Source of the DNA: an uncultured Clostridia bacterium
GTDB lineage: Bacteria > Bacillota > Clostridia > Lachnospirales > Lachnospiraceae
Reading direction: 5' to 3'
NCBI GenBank assembly: GCA_947385955.1
Contig: CANDNA010000003.1
Span: 62,001 to 126,000 of the forward strand
DNA: 64,000 nucleotides
In this document: positions 48,885 to 57,813 of the stretch, piece after piece
Layout: each line of letters begins with the position of its first letter
Numbering within the stretch: the first letter of the stretch is position 1
Notes under the pieces: model-generated
What the model saw: the letters and a program-made list of their open reading frames with translations, nothing else
The model's database searches: none
Told to the model about the DNA's origin: nothing
Position numbers and translations under genes: made by a program

Positions 48885-49468
48885 CTATGGGATTCCTCCT
48901 TATAATATTCATAGGTTTTTTTGGTCATAGGATCAATGTCACTTTTCAGAGTTTCCAGATAAGAAAGTGTATCTTCCAGAATCCTCATTAATGCACGATC
49001 CAGATCGACAAAGGCCAGTTTACGAATCTCGGCCAAATTGGGAGCATGTTTCCGATTTGGCTCAATATAATCTGCAATATAGATTATTTTTTCCAGTTTT
49101 GTCATACCAGGCCTGCCGGTGGTATGGTTCAGAATTGCATTGATAACATCTTTGTCTCTGACACCATAGCATTCCATTGCAAGGAAACTGCCTACTTTTG
49201 CATGTAACAGAAATGGATTCTTATCTTCTATCTTATTTACATGAATGTTGTGTTTTTTGCAGATTTTCATTTTTTTTGAATTATCCAGACATTTTGCACA
49301 ATCGTGTAAAAGCCCTGCAAGTTCTGCATTTTTTACATTTTCATCATGACACATAGCGAGGCAGCTTGCTGTGTAGGCTACACCAAGCGTATGCTCATAA
49401 CGTTTGGAATCCAGTGTCTTTTCCATTGCTTTTCGGATTTTAACAATATCTGCCTGCTTCAATTTCAT
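48881..49468 (-). CDS. yqeK: YqeK family HD-domain hydrolase
   Basis: Predicted symmetrical diadenosine tetraphosphatase. 195 aa from ATG 49468 (MKLKQADIVKIR). HD-domain metal ligands: RYEHTLGVAYTA (His), LLHDCAKCLD (HD), LLHAKVG, LNHTTGR and IYIADYIEP. GAGCGG lies upstream; a longer in-frame start would overlap nadD. Gene order with nadD and rsfS supports the name. Confidence 0.92.
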   Translation of the reverse strand: MKLKQADIVKIRKAMEKTLDSKRYEHTLGVAYTASCLAMCHDENVKNAELAGLLHDCAKCLDNSKKMKICKKHNIHVNKIEDKNPFLLHAKVGSFLAMECYGVRDKDVINAILNHTTGRPGMTKLEKIIYIADYIEPNRKHAPNLAEIRKLAFVDLDRALMRILEDTLSYLETLKSDIDPMTKKTYEYYKEESHR

Positions 49469-49472
49469 AAAA

Positions 49473-50105
49473 TTACCGCTCCTGTGTATTTTGATATAAA
49501 TGGTGCTCTGAAATATAATTTTCCACGGCCTGCGGAACCAGTCCATGTATGGAGATCCCATTTCTGATAGCCTCTCTGATATCTGAAGATGAGATGTCTA
49601 CATAATCCACAGCAATAAGACGAATATCTGCCCGGTACTTAGTTTGCAGATAAGAAATCTGTTTTTGTAATCCTTCCAGAGAAATGCCGGGTCTGCATGC
49701 CGCCAGAATGGTGACAGATTGAAAAATACTGGCAGGATCCTTCCACTCTTCCATAGAAAATATGGTATCCGCGCCTGTCAGGAAAAAAAATTCTGTTTCC
49801 GGCTGCTCGTTTTGCAGTGCCTGGATGGTTTCATGAGAATAGGAATTGCCTTTTTTATCCGTCTCTATAGAAGAAACTGCGAAGGCAGGGTACTGTCTGA
49901 CAGCGAGCCTTACCATTTCCAGCCGTTCCTGTGCCGGCAGGATTTCATTGAGATTCTTCATATAAGAAACGCCGCTTGGAATAAAAAGGATCTGATCCAG
50001 TTTTGCCTCTTCCAGTGCTTTACGGGCCAGATGAATATGACCACAGTGGACAGGATTAAAGGTTCCTCCCAGTATACCGGTTTTTTTATGGCTTATTTTC
50101 TTCAT
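49473..50105 (-). CDS. nadD: Nicotinate-nucleotide adenylyltransferase
   Basis: Makes nicotinate adenine dinucleotide in NAD synthesis. 210 aa. The nucleotidyltransferase signature GILGGTFNPVHCGHIHLA is at residue 10, with FIPSGVSYMK and the C-terminal ISSSDIREAIRNG (ISxT-type). Upstream ribosome site is weak. Cotranscribed with yhbY and yqeK. Confidence 0.95.
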   Translation of the reverse strand: MKKISHKKTGILGGTFNPVHCGHIHLARKALEEAKLDQILFIPSGVSYMKNLNEILPAQERLEMVRLAVRQYPAFAVSSIETDKKGNSYSHETIQALQNEQPETEFFFLTGADTIFSMEEWKDPASIFQSVTILAACRPGISLEGLQKQISYLQTKYRADIRLIAVDYVDISSSDIREAIRNGISIHGLVPQAVENYISEHHLYQNTQER

Positions 50106-50113
50106 ATTCTTTT

Positions 50114-50410
50114 TTATAAAGGCAGGGTGATCTGCGGGTTATCTTTGTCCTGCCTGTAGAGAACGATTTTTTTACCGATGACCTGCACAACTGTTGCATG
50201 TGTCCTTTCTGCCAGTATGGATGCGATCTCCCGCGGATCGTCCATACAGTTTTTCAATACCGTAATTTTCATCAGTTCTCTTGTGTGAAATCCCTCTTCC
50301 ACCGCTTGGGTAACTTCCGGTGTCAGACTTGCTTTGCCTACCTGAAACACAGGTGTGAGGGTACTTGCCAGACTTTTCAGATAGGCCCGCTGCTTACTTG
50401 TCAATGTCAT
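50114..50410 (-). CDS. yhbY: YhbY family CRM-domain RNA-binding protein
   Basis: 98 aa from ATG 50410 (MTLTSKQRAYLKSLA). CRM fold with PVFQVGKASLT (GxxG-like loop), HTRELMKITVLKNC and VVQVIGKKIVLYR. Associates with pre-50S ribosomes in other bacteria. Lies between obgE and nadD in the ribosome-assembly cluster. Confidence 0.93.
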   Translation of the reverse strand: MTLTSKQRAYLKSLASTLTPVFQVGKASLTPEVTQAVEEGFHTRELMKITVLKNCMDDPREIASILAERTHATVVQVIGKKIVLYRQDKDNPQITLPL

Positions 50411-50420
50411 ACTTTTTCTC

Positions 50421-51710
50421 CTATTTGTAATAGTCAAAGGATAATCCATACATACGTACTGTATCGCCTTCCTGAATACCAAGCGCTTCCAGTTGTTCCA
50501 GGATCCCATTGTCTTTCAGAAACTTCTGAAAAAAGGCAAATCCCTTTTCACTTTCCAGATTTGTATATCCCAGCATTTTTTCAATGCGTGCACCTTCCAC
50601 TACATATTCCTGTTTTTCTTCATCATAAATAACAGAGAACGGTTCCTGAGAGCCGGTAATTTCGGTTTCCGGGAAAAATTCCTGCTCAAATACGGTGGGC
50701 TTGTCATCCATTTCACTCAGTATCCCGCTTACATGATAAAGGAGTTCTTTTAATCCCTGCCCACTGACTGCAGAGATGGGAAATACCGGGATCCCTTTGG
50801 GTTCAAATTCTGCCCGGATAGCAGCGATTACCTCATTTTCCCTTCCGGACATCACATCGATTTTATTGGCAGCAATCACCTGAGGACGTTCGGAAAGTCC
50901 GGCATTGTAGCGTTCCAGTTCCCGGTTAATGGCATGTATATCGGCAATGGGATCTCTGCCTTCCGTGGATGCTGCATCCGTAATATGAATGATGACTTTG
51001 GTTCTCTCAATATGGCGAAGAAATTCATGTCCCAGGCCCACGCCCTCGGAAGCTCCTTCGATCAGCCCCGGAATATCTGCAATTACAAAACCTTTGGCAT
51101 CCTCCAGATCGACAACTCCCAGATTGGGACTTAACGTGGTAAAATGGTAGTTTGCAATTTTAGGCCGGGCATTGGTCACTCGGGAAAGCAGAGTGGACTT
51201 ACCCACATTGGGGAATCCCACCAGCCCTACATCAGCAATTACTTTCAGTTCCAATTGCAGCTCCAGTTCCTGTGCAGGCTGACCAGGCTGTGCATACTTC
51301 GGCGCCTGCATGGAAGAAGTGGCATAATGCTGATTCCCGTTACCGCCTTTTCCACCTTTCAACAGAATCTGCCTTGTATTTTCTCCCGACATGTCGGCTA
51401 TCACTTTTCCGCTTTCCGCTTCTTTGATCACCGTTCCGGCAGGGACTTTGATGATAATATCCTCACCATCACCACCCCGGCAGTTCCGTTTTCCGCCGTC
51501 TTTTCCATCCATTGCTTTATATTTGCGGATATGGCGAAAATCTGTCAATGTATTCAGGCCTTCGTCCACAACAAATATCACATCGCCGCCCCGGCCTCCG
51601 TCACCGCCGTCCGGGCCTCCGTTGGGCACATATTTTTCCCTTCGGAAAGAAACATGGCCATCGCCGCCCTTTCCGCTTCTTACATATATTTTCGCTCTGT
51701 CTGCAAACAT
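50421..51710 (-). CDS. obgE: Obg family GTPase
   Basis: Ribosome-assembly and stress GTPase. 429 aa. N-terminal glycine-rich Obg domain (SGKGGDGHVSFRREKYVPNG, GGDGGRGGDVIF), G domain with GFPNVGKSTL near residue 166, FTTLSPNLG, DIPGLIEGA and NKID, and the C-terminal OCT domain (EGARIEKMLGYTNLES). A terminator-like hairpin separates it from rpmA, so it may be partly uncoupled from r-protein transcription. Confidence 0.97.
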   Translation of the reverse strand: MFADRAKIYVRSGKGGDGHVSFRREKYVPNGGPDGGDGGRGGDVIFVVDEGLNTLTDFRHIRKYKAMDGKDGGKRNCRGGDGEDIIIKVPAGTVIKEAESGKVIADMSGENTRQILLKGGKGGNGNQHYATSSMQAPKYAQPGQPAQELELQLELKVIADVGLVGFPNVGKSTLLSRVTNARPKIANYHFTTLSPNLGVVDLEDAKGFVIADIPGLIEGASEGVGLGHEFLRHIERTKVIIHITDAASTEGRDPIADIHAINRELERYNAGLSERPQVIAANKIDVMSGRENEVIAAIRAEFEPKGIPVFPISAVSGQGLKELLYHVSGILSEMDDKPTVFEQEFFPETEITGSQEPFSVIYDEEKQEYVVEGARIEKMLGYTNLESEKGFAFFQKFLKDNGILEQLEALGIQEGDTVRMYGLSFDYYK

Positions 51711-51791
51711 ATTGCCTCCATTTATTTTTTGGCTTAACAGCCAGCCGCTCTGCCGTAAATTCCCACTCCGGCACAGACAAATGATAATGTC

Positions 51792-51824
51792 AAAAAGGCT
51801 CCAAACATATGTTGTTTGAAGCCT
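51792..51824 (-). terminator. Intrinsic terminator or attenuator between rpmA and obgE
   Basis: Minus strand 12-bp stem: AGGCTTCAAACA (51824-51813) with TGTTTGGAGCCT (51807-51796), five-base loop, then T5 (51796-51792). One wobble pair. Would lower obgE expression relative to the r-proteins. Confidence 0.8.
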
Positions 51825-51837
51825 GAAATCATTCGTA

Positions 51838-52122
51838 TTATTGTTCTACAGGATAAACGGAAGCCTGCTTTTTGTCTCTTCCCTTTCTCTCAAATCTCAG
51901 AACACCATCTGCCAGTGCGAATAATGTATCATCGCCGCCCCGGCCTACGTTGATACCAGGATGAATCTTAGTACCGCGCTGTCTGAACAGAATATTTCCT
52001 GCTTTTACGAATTGCCCGTCAGCTCTTTTGGCGCCCAGTCTTTTGGATTCGGAATCTCTGCCGTTTTTGGTGGAACCGACTCCTTTTTTATGGGCGAAAA
52101 ATTGAAGGTTCATATTTAACAT
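51838..52122 (-). CDS. rpmA: 50S ribosomal protein L27, with cleavable leader
   Basis: 94 aa. The first nine residues MLNMNLQFF precede [21 protein letters not shown], where most Gram-negative L27 proteins begin; the leader ends in FF just as in the Firmicutes L27 forms cut by the Prp protease. prp is the next gene upstream. GTGTAAACCC region with AGGAGGTGT lies before the ATG. Confidence 0.97.
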   Translation of the reverse strand: MLNMNLQFFAHKKGVGSTKNGRDSESKRLGAKRADGQFVKAGNILFRQRGTKIHPGINVGRGGDDTLFALADGVLRFERKGRDKKQASVYPVEQ

Positions 52123-52126
52123 GGGT

Positions 52127-52453
52127 TTACACCTCCTGAAATTTTACTGTTACATATCTTTTTTGATAGTCCTGTTCCATCGCCTGCAGTCCCAAAATCA
52201 TGGAATCCAGCAAAAGTTTAGTCTCTTTTGTAGGTTTTCCCATAAGATCCAGACGAATACTGTCTTTTTCCTGTCTGCAGTCAAACACCTGACCGCCGCC
52301 GAACTGTTCAATGGAATTTACTGTATTGATAACCAGCACAGAAACCGCCGCACACACAATATCCTTTCCTGCCCGGGCAAAACCTGCATGTCCACTGCAA
52401 AGGAACCCCCGATAGATTCCGGCATCGGATTGAAATACTGTCATTGTGATCAT
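52127..52453 (-). CDS. prp: Ribosomal-processing cysteine protease Prp
   Basis: Removes the N-terminal leader of L27, essential where that leader exists. 108 aa. Catalytic His is in CSGHAGFA near residue 22 and Cys in [10 protein letters not shown] near 34. It sits between rplU and rpmA in the conserved order. Confidence 0.94.
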   Translation of the reverse strand: MITMTVFQSDAGIYRGFLCSGHAGFARAGKDIVCAAVSVLVINTVNSIEQFGGGQVFDCRQEKDSIRLDLMGKPTKETKLLLDSMILGLQAMEQDYQKRYVTVKFQEV

Positions 52454-52474
52454 ACGATTCCCCGTCTGTTATCA

Positions 52475-52780
52475 TTATGCATTGATTTTGTCAATTTTAA
52501 CCTGAGTGTATGCTTGTCTGTGGCCGTTTTTCTTATGATATCCGGTTTTTCTCTTGTATTTGTATACAATGACTTTTTTGCCTTTTCCCTGTTTCATAAC
52601 AGTTGCTGTTACAGAAGCAGAAGCAACATCAGAACCAACCTTCAAATCATCGCCGCTGACTGCAAGAACCTGGTCAAACGTAATAGCAGCTCCATCCTCA
52701 GCATCCAGTTTTTCCACACGGATGATATCGCCTTCAGAAACTTTATACTGCTTTCCGCCAGTTGCAATAATTGCGTACAT
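52475..52780 (-). CDS. rplU: 50S ribosomal protein L21
   Basis: 101 aa from ATG 52780 ([18 protein letters not shown]); GGGAGGTG lies seven bases upstream. Ends in the basic [27 protein letters not shown] typical of L21 (quoted as landmark). First gene of the rplU-prp-rpmA set, with a leader and strong promoter upstream. Confidence 0.97.
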   Translation of the reverse strand: MYAIIATGGKQYKVSEGDIIRVEKLDAEDGAAITFDQVLAVSGDDLKVGSDVASASVTATVMKQGKGKKVIVYKYKRKTGYHKKNGHRQAYTQVKIDKINA

Positions 52781-52784
52781 AGGG

Positions 52785-52860
52785 CACCTCCCATTTATTT
52801 TACTCGCTGGCTTTGGTGACATGGTCAAAATGTACTTTTACCTCGCCATGCGGCATACTG
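52785..52860 (-). ncRNA. Probable L21 leader RNA
   Basis: The transcribed leader between the rplU promoter and its ATG contains GCCGCATGGCGAGG, CATGTCACCAAAGCCAGCG and GGGAGGTG, a pattern like the Firmicutes L21 leader that is thought to bind a ribosomal protein for feedback control. Match is from memory; borders approximate. Confidence 0.5.
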
Positions 52861-52864
52861 GTAT

Positions 52865-52893
52865 ATAATAGCATAAGAAAATATGGATGTCAA
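52865..52893 (-). promoter_or_regulatory. Promoter of rplU operon
   Basis: Minus strand: TTGACA at 52893-52888 and TATTAT at 52870-52865, spacer 17. About 85 bases before the rplU ATG. It overlaps the end of the NUDIX gene region. Confidence 0.75.
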
Positions 52894-52900
52894 GTATCTG

Positions 52901-53452
52901 TCAAAACCCCTGTACGAAAAAATAAGCGATAATCTGTGAGCGAGAGCTGAACTCTTCTGTTTCCAACAATCTGGCTACTTCTTCTTTTGTATAAAACTGT
53001 GCCTGGATCATTTCATTCTCTGAGGTATGATCGGAAAACTCCCCTTCTGCATCCACAATGGCAATATATGTTTTGGTATCGGAAATCCCCACTGCCGCAT
53101 AGGAAGGAGGGAGAATCGTCCGGATCTGTTTTACACTGAGTCCGGTTTCTTCATACAGTTCCCGCCGGATGCATTCTTCAATCGTTTCTCCTTCTTCGAT
53201 CATCCCGGCACACAGGTTAAATATCGTACGATTGACGCTCATGCGAAACTCCCGGAGAAGAAGGAGTTTTTCATCATGAAATGCCACAATAGAAATACCA
53301 CTGGGCGCTTTTCCAATGTCATCCACACCCTTTAATTCCTTACGGCTGACAATTTCATATTTTTTTTCTTTTCCGGCTTTATTTAAGTAAGTGATTTCAT
53401 AGTTTTTCAGATATTTGCCGTCTTTCACTTTTTCCAGCTTGATAAATTTCAT
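52901..53452 (-). CDS. NUDIX hydrolase (ADP-ribose pyrophosphatase type)
   Basis: 183 aa from ATG 53452 (MKFIKLEKVKDGKYLKNYE). NUDIX box near residue 80: GMIEEGETIEECIRRELYEETGL, quoted here as G-x5-E-x7-REL-x-EETGL. Likely hydrolyses ADP-ribose or a similar nucleotide. Upstream site AGGAGAACC. The RNase G/E stop overlaps its start. Confidence 0.88.
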   Translation of the reverse strand: MKFIKLEKVKDGKYLKNYEITYLNKAGKEKKYEIVSRKELKGVDDIGKAPSGISIVAFHDEKLLLLREFRMSVNRTIFNLCAGMIEEGETIEECIRRELYEETGLSVKQIRTILPPSYAAVGISDTKTYIAIVDAEGEFSDHTSENEMIQAQFYTKEEVARLLETEEFSSRSQIIAYFFVQGF

Positions 53453-54678
53453 ATAGGTTCTCCTGTCTGTGTACTGGTATGAAGCTGTTCCCATAGAGAC
53501 TTTTTCCCCTTTTTTCTTGTAACTTCCACCAGTCCAAGAGGGGTCATATCCACTACGGTGGTTCTGAGCGGATCTTTCTCCAGAATCCCGCGCAGAGACT
53601 CTAACAGCATCTGGTTTTGATCCTCTGCTTCCATATTGATAAAATCAATGATAATAATGCCTGAAATATTACGAAGCAAAAGTTGATGCCCGATCTCCTG
53701 TGCTGCCTCCATATTGATATGAAAATAGGTTTCTTCTGCAGTTCCGCGCTTTTTTCCGGTGTACTTCCCGGAATTTACATCGATACAGGTCAGGGCCTCT
53801 GTCTTGTCAATGACCAGATACCCTCCTGATTTCAGCCACACCTTCCGCTCCAGCGCTTCTGACAGCCTGGCTTCCACACTGTAAAGCCTGCTGAGAGAAA
53901 GCAGGGAATCTTCATAAAAAACAAGTTTTTTCAGATCAGAAGGCTGATACTGTTCCAGATAGGATCTGGCTTCGTCATAGACAGCGGGATCGTCTGTCAA
54001 TATTTTTTCATAACAGGATGTATCATAATCCTGTAGATTTTTCAGATAAGAAGCCGGTGACTGCTTCAGCAGACTGAAGCAGGTCCGGTGAGGCGCTTTT
54101 TCCAATATGTCATCCGCTTCTCTGCGCAGCATCAAAAGCTCCTGTTCCAATACAGAATATTCTGTCAGTTCCTTCACATTGGTACGGAAAATAATACCAT
54201 AATTCTGTCGTATCTCTGTAAAAACAGAACTGTTTTGCAGATACGTCCGGATCTCCTTTTTCTGTTCTTCCGACAGGCGGGGAGAATATCCAATCTTCTG
54301 CCGGCCGCTGGTAAGTACAAGATATTTTCCGGTAAAGGAAAGATTGCCGCTGGCACAGGCTTCTTTTGCCTTCTGCTTCTCGGAAACAATCTGCAGTACC
54401 ATTTCATCCCCTGCCAGAATCCGGCCGTCATAGGTCCTGTTGGTAAGAATCGGCCTTTTGCAGTCCTTCAAAGAAAGGAAACACAGAATACCCGGTGTAA
54501 CTTCCGCAAAAGCAGCATTGATCTGCAGGCTTACATTTTTTATTTTTCCAATGTAAATATTGTTTAAAAAAGAGGTTTCACAATCACTGGCATCAGCCCG
54601 GAGCAGTCGGTTATGATCTCCATAAAGAAGGGTCAGAATCTTCTCATTTCTTTTTACAATCAGCAGCCGGCCATTCAT
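53449..54678 (-). CDS. rng: Ribonuclease G/E
   Basis: Endoribonuclease for rRNA/mRNA processing. 409 aa. N-terminal S1-like part, then catalytic core with CIDVNSGKYTGKK near residue 297 and IIIIDFINMEAEDQ near 347, ending in MTPLGLVEVTRKKGKKSL. The C-terminus stops about 15 residues after this, so the zinc-link cysteine pair (CPxC) of E. coli RNase G/E is missing; oligomerisation may differ. Stop overlaps the NUDIX gene start by four bases. Confidence 0.92.
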   Translation of the reverse strand: MNGRLLIVKRNEKILTLLYGDHNRLLRADASDCETSFLNNIYIGKIKNVSLQINAAFAEVTPGILCFLSLKDCKRPILTNRTYDGRILAGDEMVLQIVSEKQKAKEACASGNLSFTGKYLVLTSGRQKIGYSPRLSEEQKKEIRTYLQNSSVFTEIRQNYGIIFRTNVKELTEYSVLEQELLMLRREADDILEKAPHRTCFSLLKQSPASYLKNLQDYDTSCYEKILTDDPAVYDEARSYLEQYQPSDLKKLVFYEDSLLSLSRLYSVEARLSEALERKVWLKSGGYLVIDKTEALTCIDVNSGKYTGKKRGTAEETYFHINMEAAQEIGHQLLLRNISGIIIIDFINMEAEDQNQMLLESLRGILEKDPLRTTVVDMTPLGLVEVTRKKGKKSLWEQLHTSTQTGEPI

Positions 54679-55376
54679 AAAAACTCTTCTCCTGCCTCCC
54701 GTAAGGGTAATAGTTCCGGTATTTCTCCTTCTCTTCTGTAATAGGTTTCGGTCCGGGTGATTTCCAAAGCAAATTCCGGCAGTTTTTCTCCGTATTCCCG
54801 ATACAGTGCTTCCATTACTGCCGCAGGCTTGATGTTACCGGAACTGCTGGCATCCACCAGCATATAAATCCCATCCTGTTCCCAGGTCAGTTCATAGATG
54901 GATGGTTTCAAATCCAGCATATGCTCGCCTTTTTTTGTTTTTTTCAAAAATGGAATCGAAGATTTTTCATAAAAATGCGCCAGAGTATCTCTGTCTAAAA
55001 AAGCCGGTGCATACCCCTCCCGAAACCGTACCAGATATCCGGCGGCAGCCACGCTTGCCATAGCATTTGGCGCTTTATCCGGCAATGCCCTGACTGACAG
55101 GATCCGGATCCCATCGGCCATAACAGCATTGAGTGATTCCTGCATAGCGGATGCTCCCGGATGAGAATGTACTTCAATGTCCATATACTCCCCGTCGCTC
55201 TCCATCCCAACACCCAGGGGCGCGGCAAAAGACATGATCTGATGAGGGCTGAAGCCTCCGGAATATGCAATATCAATACCGGCCCGGCGTATTGCCTTCT
55301 GGAAATAACGCATCATATCCAGATGGCCGATAAATTTCATAACCCCATGCTTGGAAAATTGAATCCTGATCTTCAT
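54675..55376 (-). CDS. DUF2344 / TIGR03936-type radical-SAM-linked protein
   Basis: 233 aa from ATG 55376 (MKIRIQFSKHGVMKFIGHLD). The KFIGHLDMMRYFQKAIRRAGI and GFSPHQIMSFAAPLGVGMES segments are characteristic of this family, always paired with a TIGR03960-type radical SAM protein, which is encoded directly upstream with a 4-base overlap. Molecular role unknown. Confidence 0.88.
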   Translation of the reverse strand: MKIRIQFSKHGVMKFIGHLDMMRYFQKAIRRAGIDIAYSGGFSPHQIMSFAAPLGVGMESDGEYMDIEVHSHPGASAMQESLNAVMADGIRILSVRALPDKAPNAMASVAAAGYLVRFREGYAPAFLDRDTLAHFYEKSSIPFLKKTKKGEHMLDLKPSIYELTWEQDGIYMLVDASSSGNIKPAAVMEALYREYGEKLPEFALEITRTETYYRREGEIPELLPLREAGEEFL

Positions 55377-57286
55377 GCGCCGCCTCCCTGAAGTGCTGTC
55401 TCCTGTTTTGCCTGTTGCTTTTCTTCTGTGCAGACTCCTGTACCATACCGCCCGGCTCCACAGCCCTGACAGGAAGTGCGGCAATTAGGGGATATTTGGC
55501 CCTGAAGCGATTTTTCCCATTCCCGTTTCAGATATTCCTTGGTAACACCGCAGTCTATAAAATCCCAGGGCAGGATTTCATCCAGCTCCCGGATACGGGA
55601 AGTGTAGAAAGCAATCGAAAGCCCACACTCCTGAAAACATTCCATCCACACATCGTTTTTGTAATATTCTCCCCAGGCATCAAAAAAACAGCCTTTTTGG
55701 TAGGCTTTTAAAATGACCTGTCCCACTCTTCGGTCCCCTCTGGCCAGAACCCCTTCCAGGACACTGGCATCCGCTTCGTGCCAGTTATATTTGATGCTTT
55801 TCTGATTCAACTGCTCTGTAATGGCTGTCCGGGTCATATAGGCTTTTTCCAGGAACTGGTCCTTCGTGCACTGGGGCGCCCATTGAAAAGGCGTAAAGGG
55901 TTTGGGAACAAAAAAGGAAGTGCTTGCGATAATCTGACATTTACCGCTGCGTTTTTCCTTTGGCACCGTATCATAATAAAGAGCCGCAATCTTATTGGAT
56001 AAAACGGCAATTTCCCTGATATCCTCCGGGGTTTCTGCAGGCAGACCCAGCATAAAGTACAGTTTTACCCGGCTCCATCCGCCTGCAAAAGCCTGCTCTG
56101 CGCCCTTTAAAATGACTTCTTCAGTCAATCCCTTATTAATCACATCCCGCAGTCTCTGGCTTCCTGCTTCCGGCGCAAACGTAAGACTGCTTTTTTTCAC
56201 ATCCTGTACCTTACGCATCACATCCAGGGAAAAAGCATCGATTCTGAGGGATGGGAGGGAAATATTAATATGTTCTCTTCCGCATACTTCGATCAGATAA
56301 TTGAGCAGTTCTTCCAGCGAGGAATAATCACTGGAACTTAGAGAGCTTAAGGAAATTTCTTCGTGCCCGGTATTCTTTAACATGGAAACGGCATATTTTT
56401 TCAGCACATCCGGATCCCGCTCTCTCACAGGTCGGTAAAGTTGTCCCGCCTGACAGAAGCGGCAGCCCCGGATACATCCTCTCTGAATTTCCAGTACCAC
56501 TCTGTCCTGTGTGACTTTGATAAAAGGCACTACCGGATGTTCCGGGTAAACAGTATGGGAAAGATCCGTAACCAGTTCTTTTTCCACCTTTTCCGGGACG
56601 CCCTCTCTGACAGGAGAAAAGGAGCAAATGGTACCATCCTCATGATAAGTGACCTGATAAAAGGCAGGGACATACATGCCCGGAATCCTGGCTGCTTCCA
56701 GCAGAAATGCTTCCCGGCTTCTGCCCTGTGCCCTGCTTATCTGATACAGATCCATCAGGGCCCGGTATTTTGTTTCGCCCTCCCCAATGTAAAACAAATC
56801 AAAAAAGTCAGCCAGCGGCTCCGGATTGTAAGCACAGGGGCCGCCGCCGATTACAATCGGGTCATCTTCTGTCCGTTCTGCGGCAAGCAATGGAATTTCG
56901 GACAGATCCAATATCTGCAGAATGTTGGTATAACACATTTCATATTGTATGGTAATGCCCAGAAAATCAAAATTTCTGACCGGTTCCTGGGATTCCAGGG
57001 CAAAAAGAGGGATTTTCTCCTGCCTCATAATGCGATCCAGATCGGGCCAGGGAGAATACACTCTTTCGCACCATACATCTTCATAACGATTCAGCATATC
57101 ATATAATATCTGAATACCCAGATGGGACATACCGATTTCATATACATCAGGAAAACACATGGCAAACCGGATCAGTCCCTTTTTCTTTTCCTTTCTGATG
57201 CTGCCTATTTCATTCCCGATATATCTGGCCGGTTTTTCCACCTGCAGCAGAATTTCGTCTTTTAATGCAAGTTTATGTTGATTCAT
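55373..57286 (-). CDS. TIGR03960-type B12-binding radical SAM protein
   Basis: 637 aa from ATG 57286 (MNQHKLALKDEILL) with AAAGGA upstream. N-terminal B12-binding-like region (VYEIGMSHLGIQILY), VIGGGPCAYNPEPLADF, then the radical SAM triad in QRGCIRGCRFCQAG near residue 280. C-terminal cysteines CRTSCQGCGAG may bind another cluster. Paired with DUF2344 and rng in Firmicutes, suggesting RNA or ribosome modification, but the substrate is unknown. Confidence 0.9.
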   Translation of the reverse strand: MNQHKLALKDEILLQVEKPARYIGNEIGSIRKEKKKGLIRFAMCFPDVYEIGMSHLGIQILYDMLNRYEDVWCERVYSPWPDLDRIMRQEKIPLFALESQEPVRNFDFLGITIQYEMCYTNILQILDLSEIPLLAAERTEDDPIVIGGGPCAYNPEPLADFFDLFYIGEGETKYRALMDLYQISRAQGRSREAFLLEAARIPGMYVPAFYQVTYHEDGTICSFSPVREGVPEKVEKELVTDLSHTVYPEHPVVPFIKVTQDRVVLEIQRGCIRGCRFCQAGQLYRPVRERDPDVLKKYAVSMLKNTGHEEISLSSLSSSDYSSLEELLNYLIEVCGREHINISLPSLRIDAFSLDVMRKVQDVKKSSLTFAPEAGSQRLRDVINKGLTEEVILKGAEQAFAGGWSRVKLYFMLGLPAETPEDIREIAVLSNKIAALYYDTVPKEKRSGKCQIIASTSFFVPKPFTPFQWAPQCTKDQFLEKAYMTRTAITEQLNQKSIKYNWHEADASVLEGVLARGDRRVGQVILKAYQKGCFFDAWGEYYKNDVWMECFQECGLSIAFYTSRIRELDEILPWDFIDCGVTKEYLKREWEKSLQGQISPNCRTSCQGCGAGRYGTGVCTEEKQQAKQETALQGGGA

Positions 57287-57321
57287 ATACAAATTCCTTT
57301 GTTTTACAGTGCACACTGCAC

Positions 57322-57717
57322 TCAGTATTCCTGCACAGTCTCAGGCTGTACATCTGACTTATGTAAAGTATACGGTATATTTTCCATAAAATCAAATAAA
57401 ATCGGGGAATAATCCGTTTCCACCGCTTCATGAATCCGGGAAGGACTGATACCCAACAGGGTATCTCCTCTGGAAGATGCCATATAAAAAACAGCAAACA
57501 GAAAAAGAGCTATGGCTATCCGGAAGCGAAAAGTAGAAACAGGTAGTTCCGCTTCCGGACAGACTTCCAGCTCCGGTTCATAAAATGCTTCATAGGGCAT
57601 GCTTTTTCCGTATAAAAATGCTTCTCTGCCCCGTATTGTATTTCGGTTTGTCTGGTGTTCCTGCCTGATTTTCCGTATCAACTGCAGCTTCTTGTCAGAA
57701 GAAATAGAAGATTCCAT
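57322..57717 (-). CDS. Small membrane protein of unknown function
   Basis: 131 aa from ATG 57717 (MESSISSDKKLQLIRK), with CAGGAG six bases ahead. A basic, helical N-terminal half (RQEHQTNRNTIRGREAFLYG) is followed by one TM (FRIAIALFLFAVFYMAS) near residue 67 and an extracytoplasmic tail. Probably bitopic with cytoplasmic N-terminus. Family not recognised; upstream of the radical SAM gene by 35 bases. Confidence 0.6.
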   Translation of the reverse strand: MESSISSDKKLQLIRKIRQEHQTNRNTIRGREAFLYGKSMPYEAFYEPELEVCPEAELPVSTFRFRIAIALFLFAVFYMASSRGDTLLGISPSRIHEAVETDYSPILFDFMENIPYTLHKSDVQPETVQEY

Positions 57718-57813
57718 AGGATACTCCTGCAATTGTATTTATCTATATGTATGGAAATTCTCCCAGGCTTATGTGTTTTCCCATGAAATAAAAACAATGA
57801 TCGCAGGATTCTT

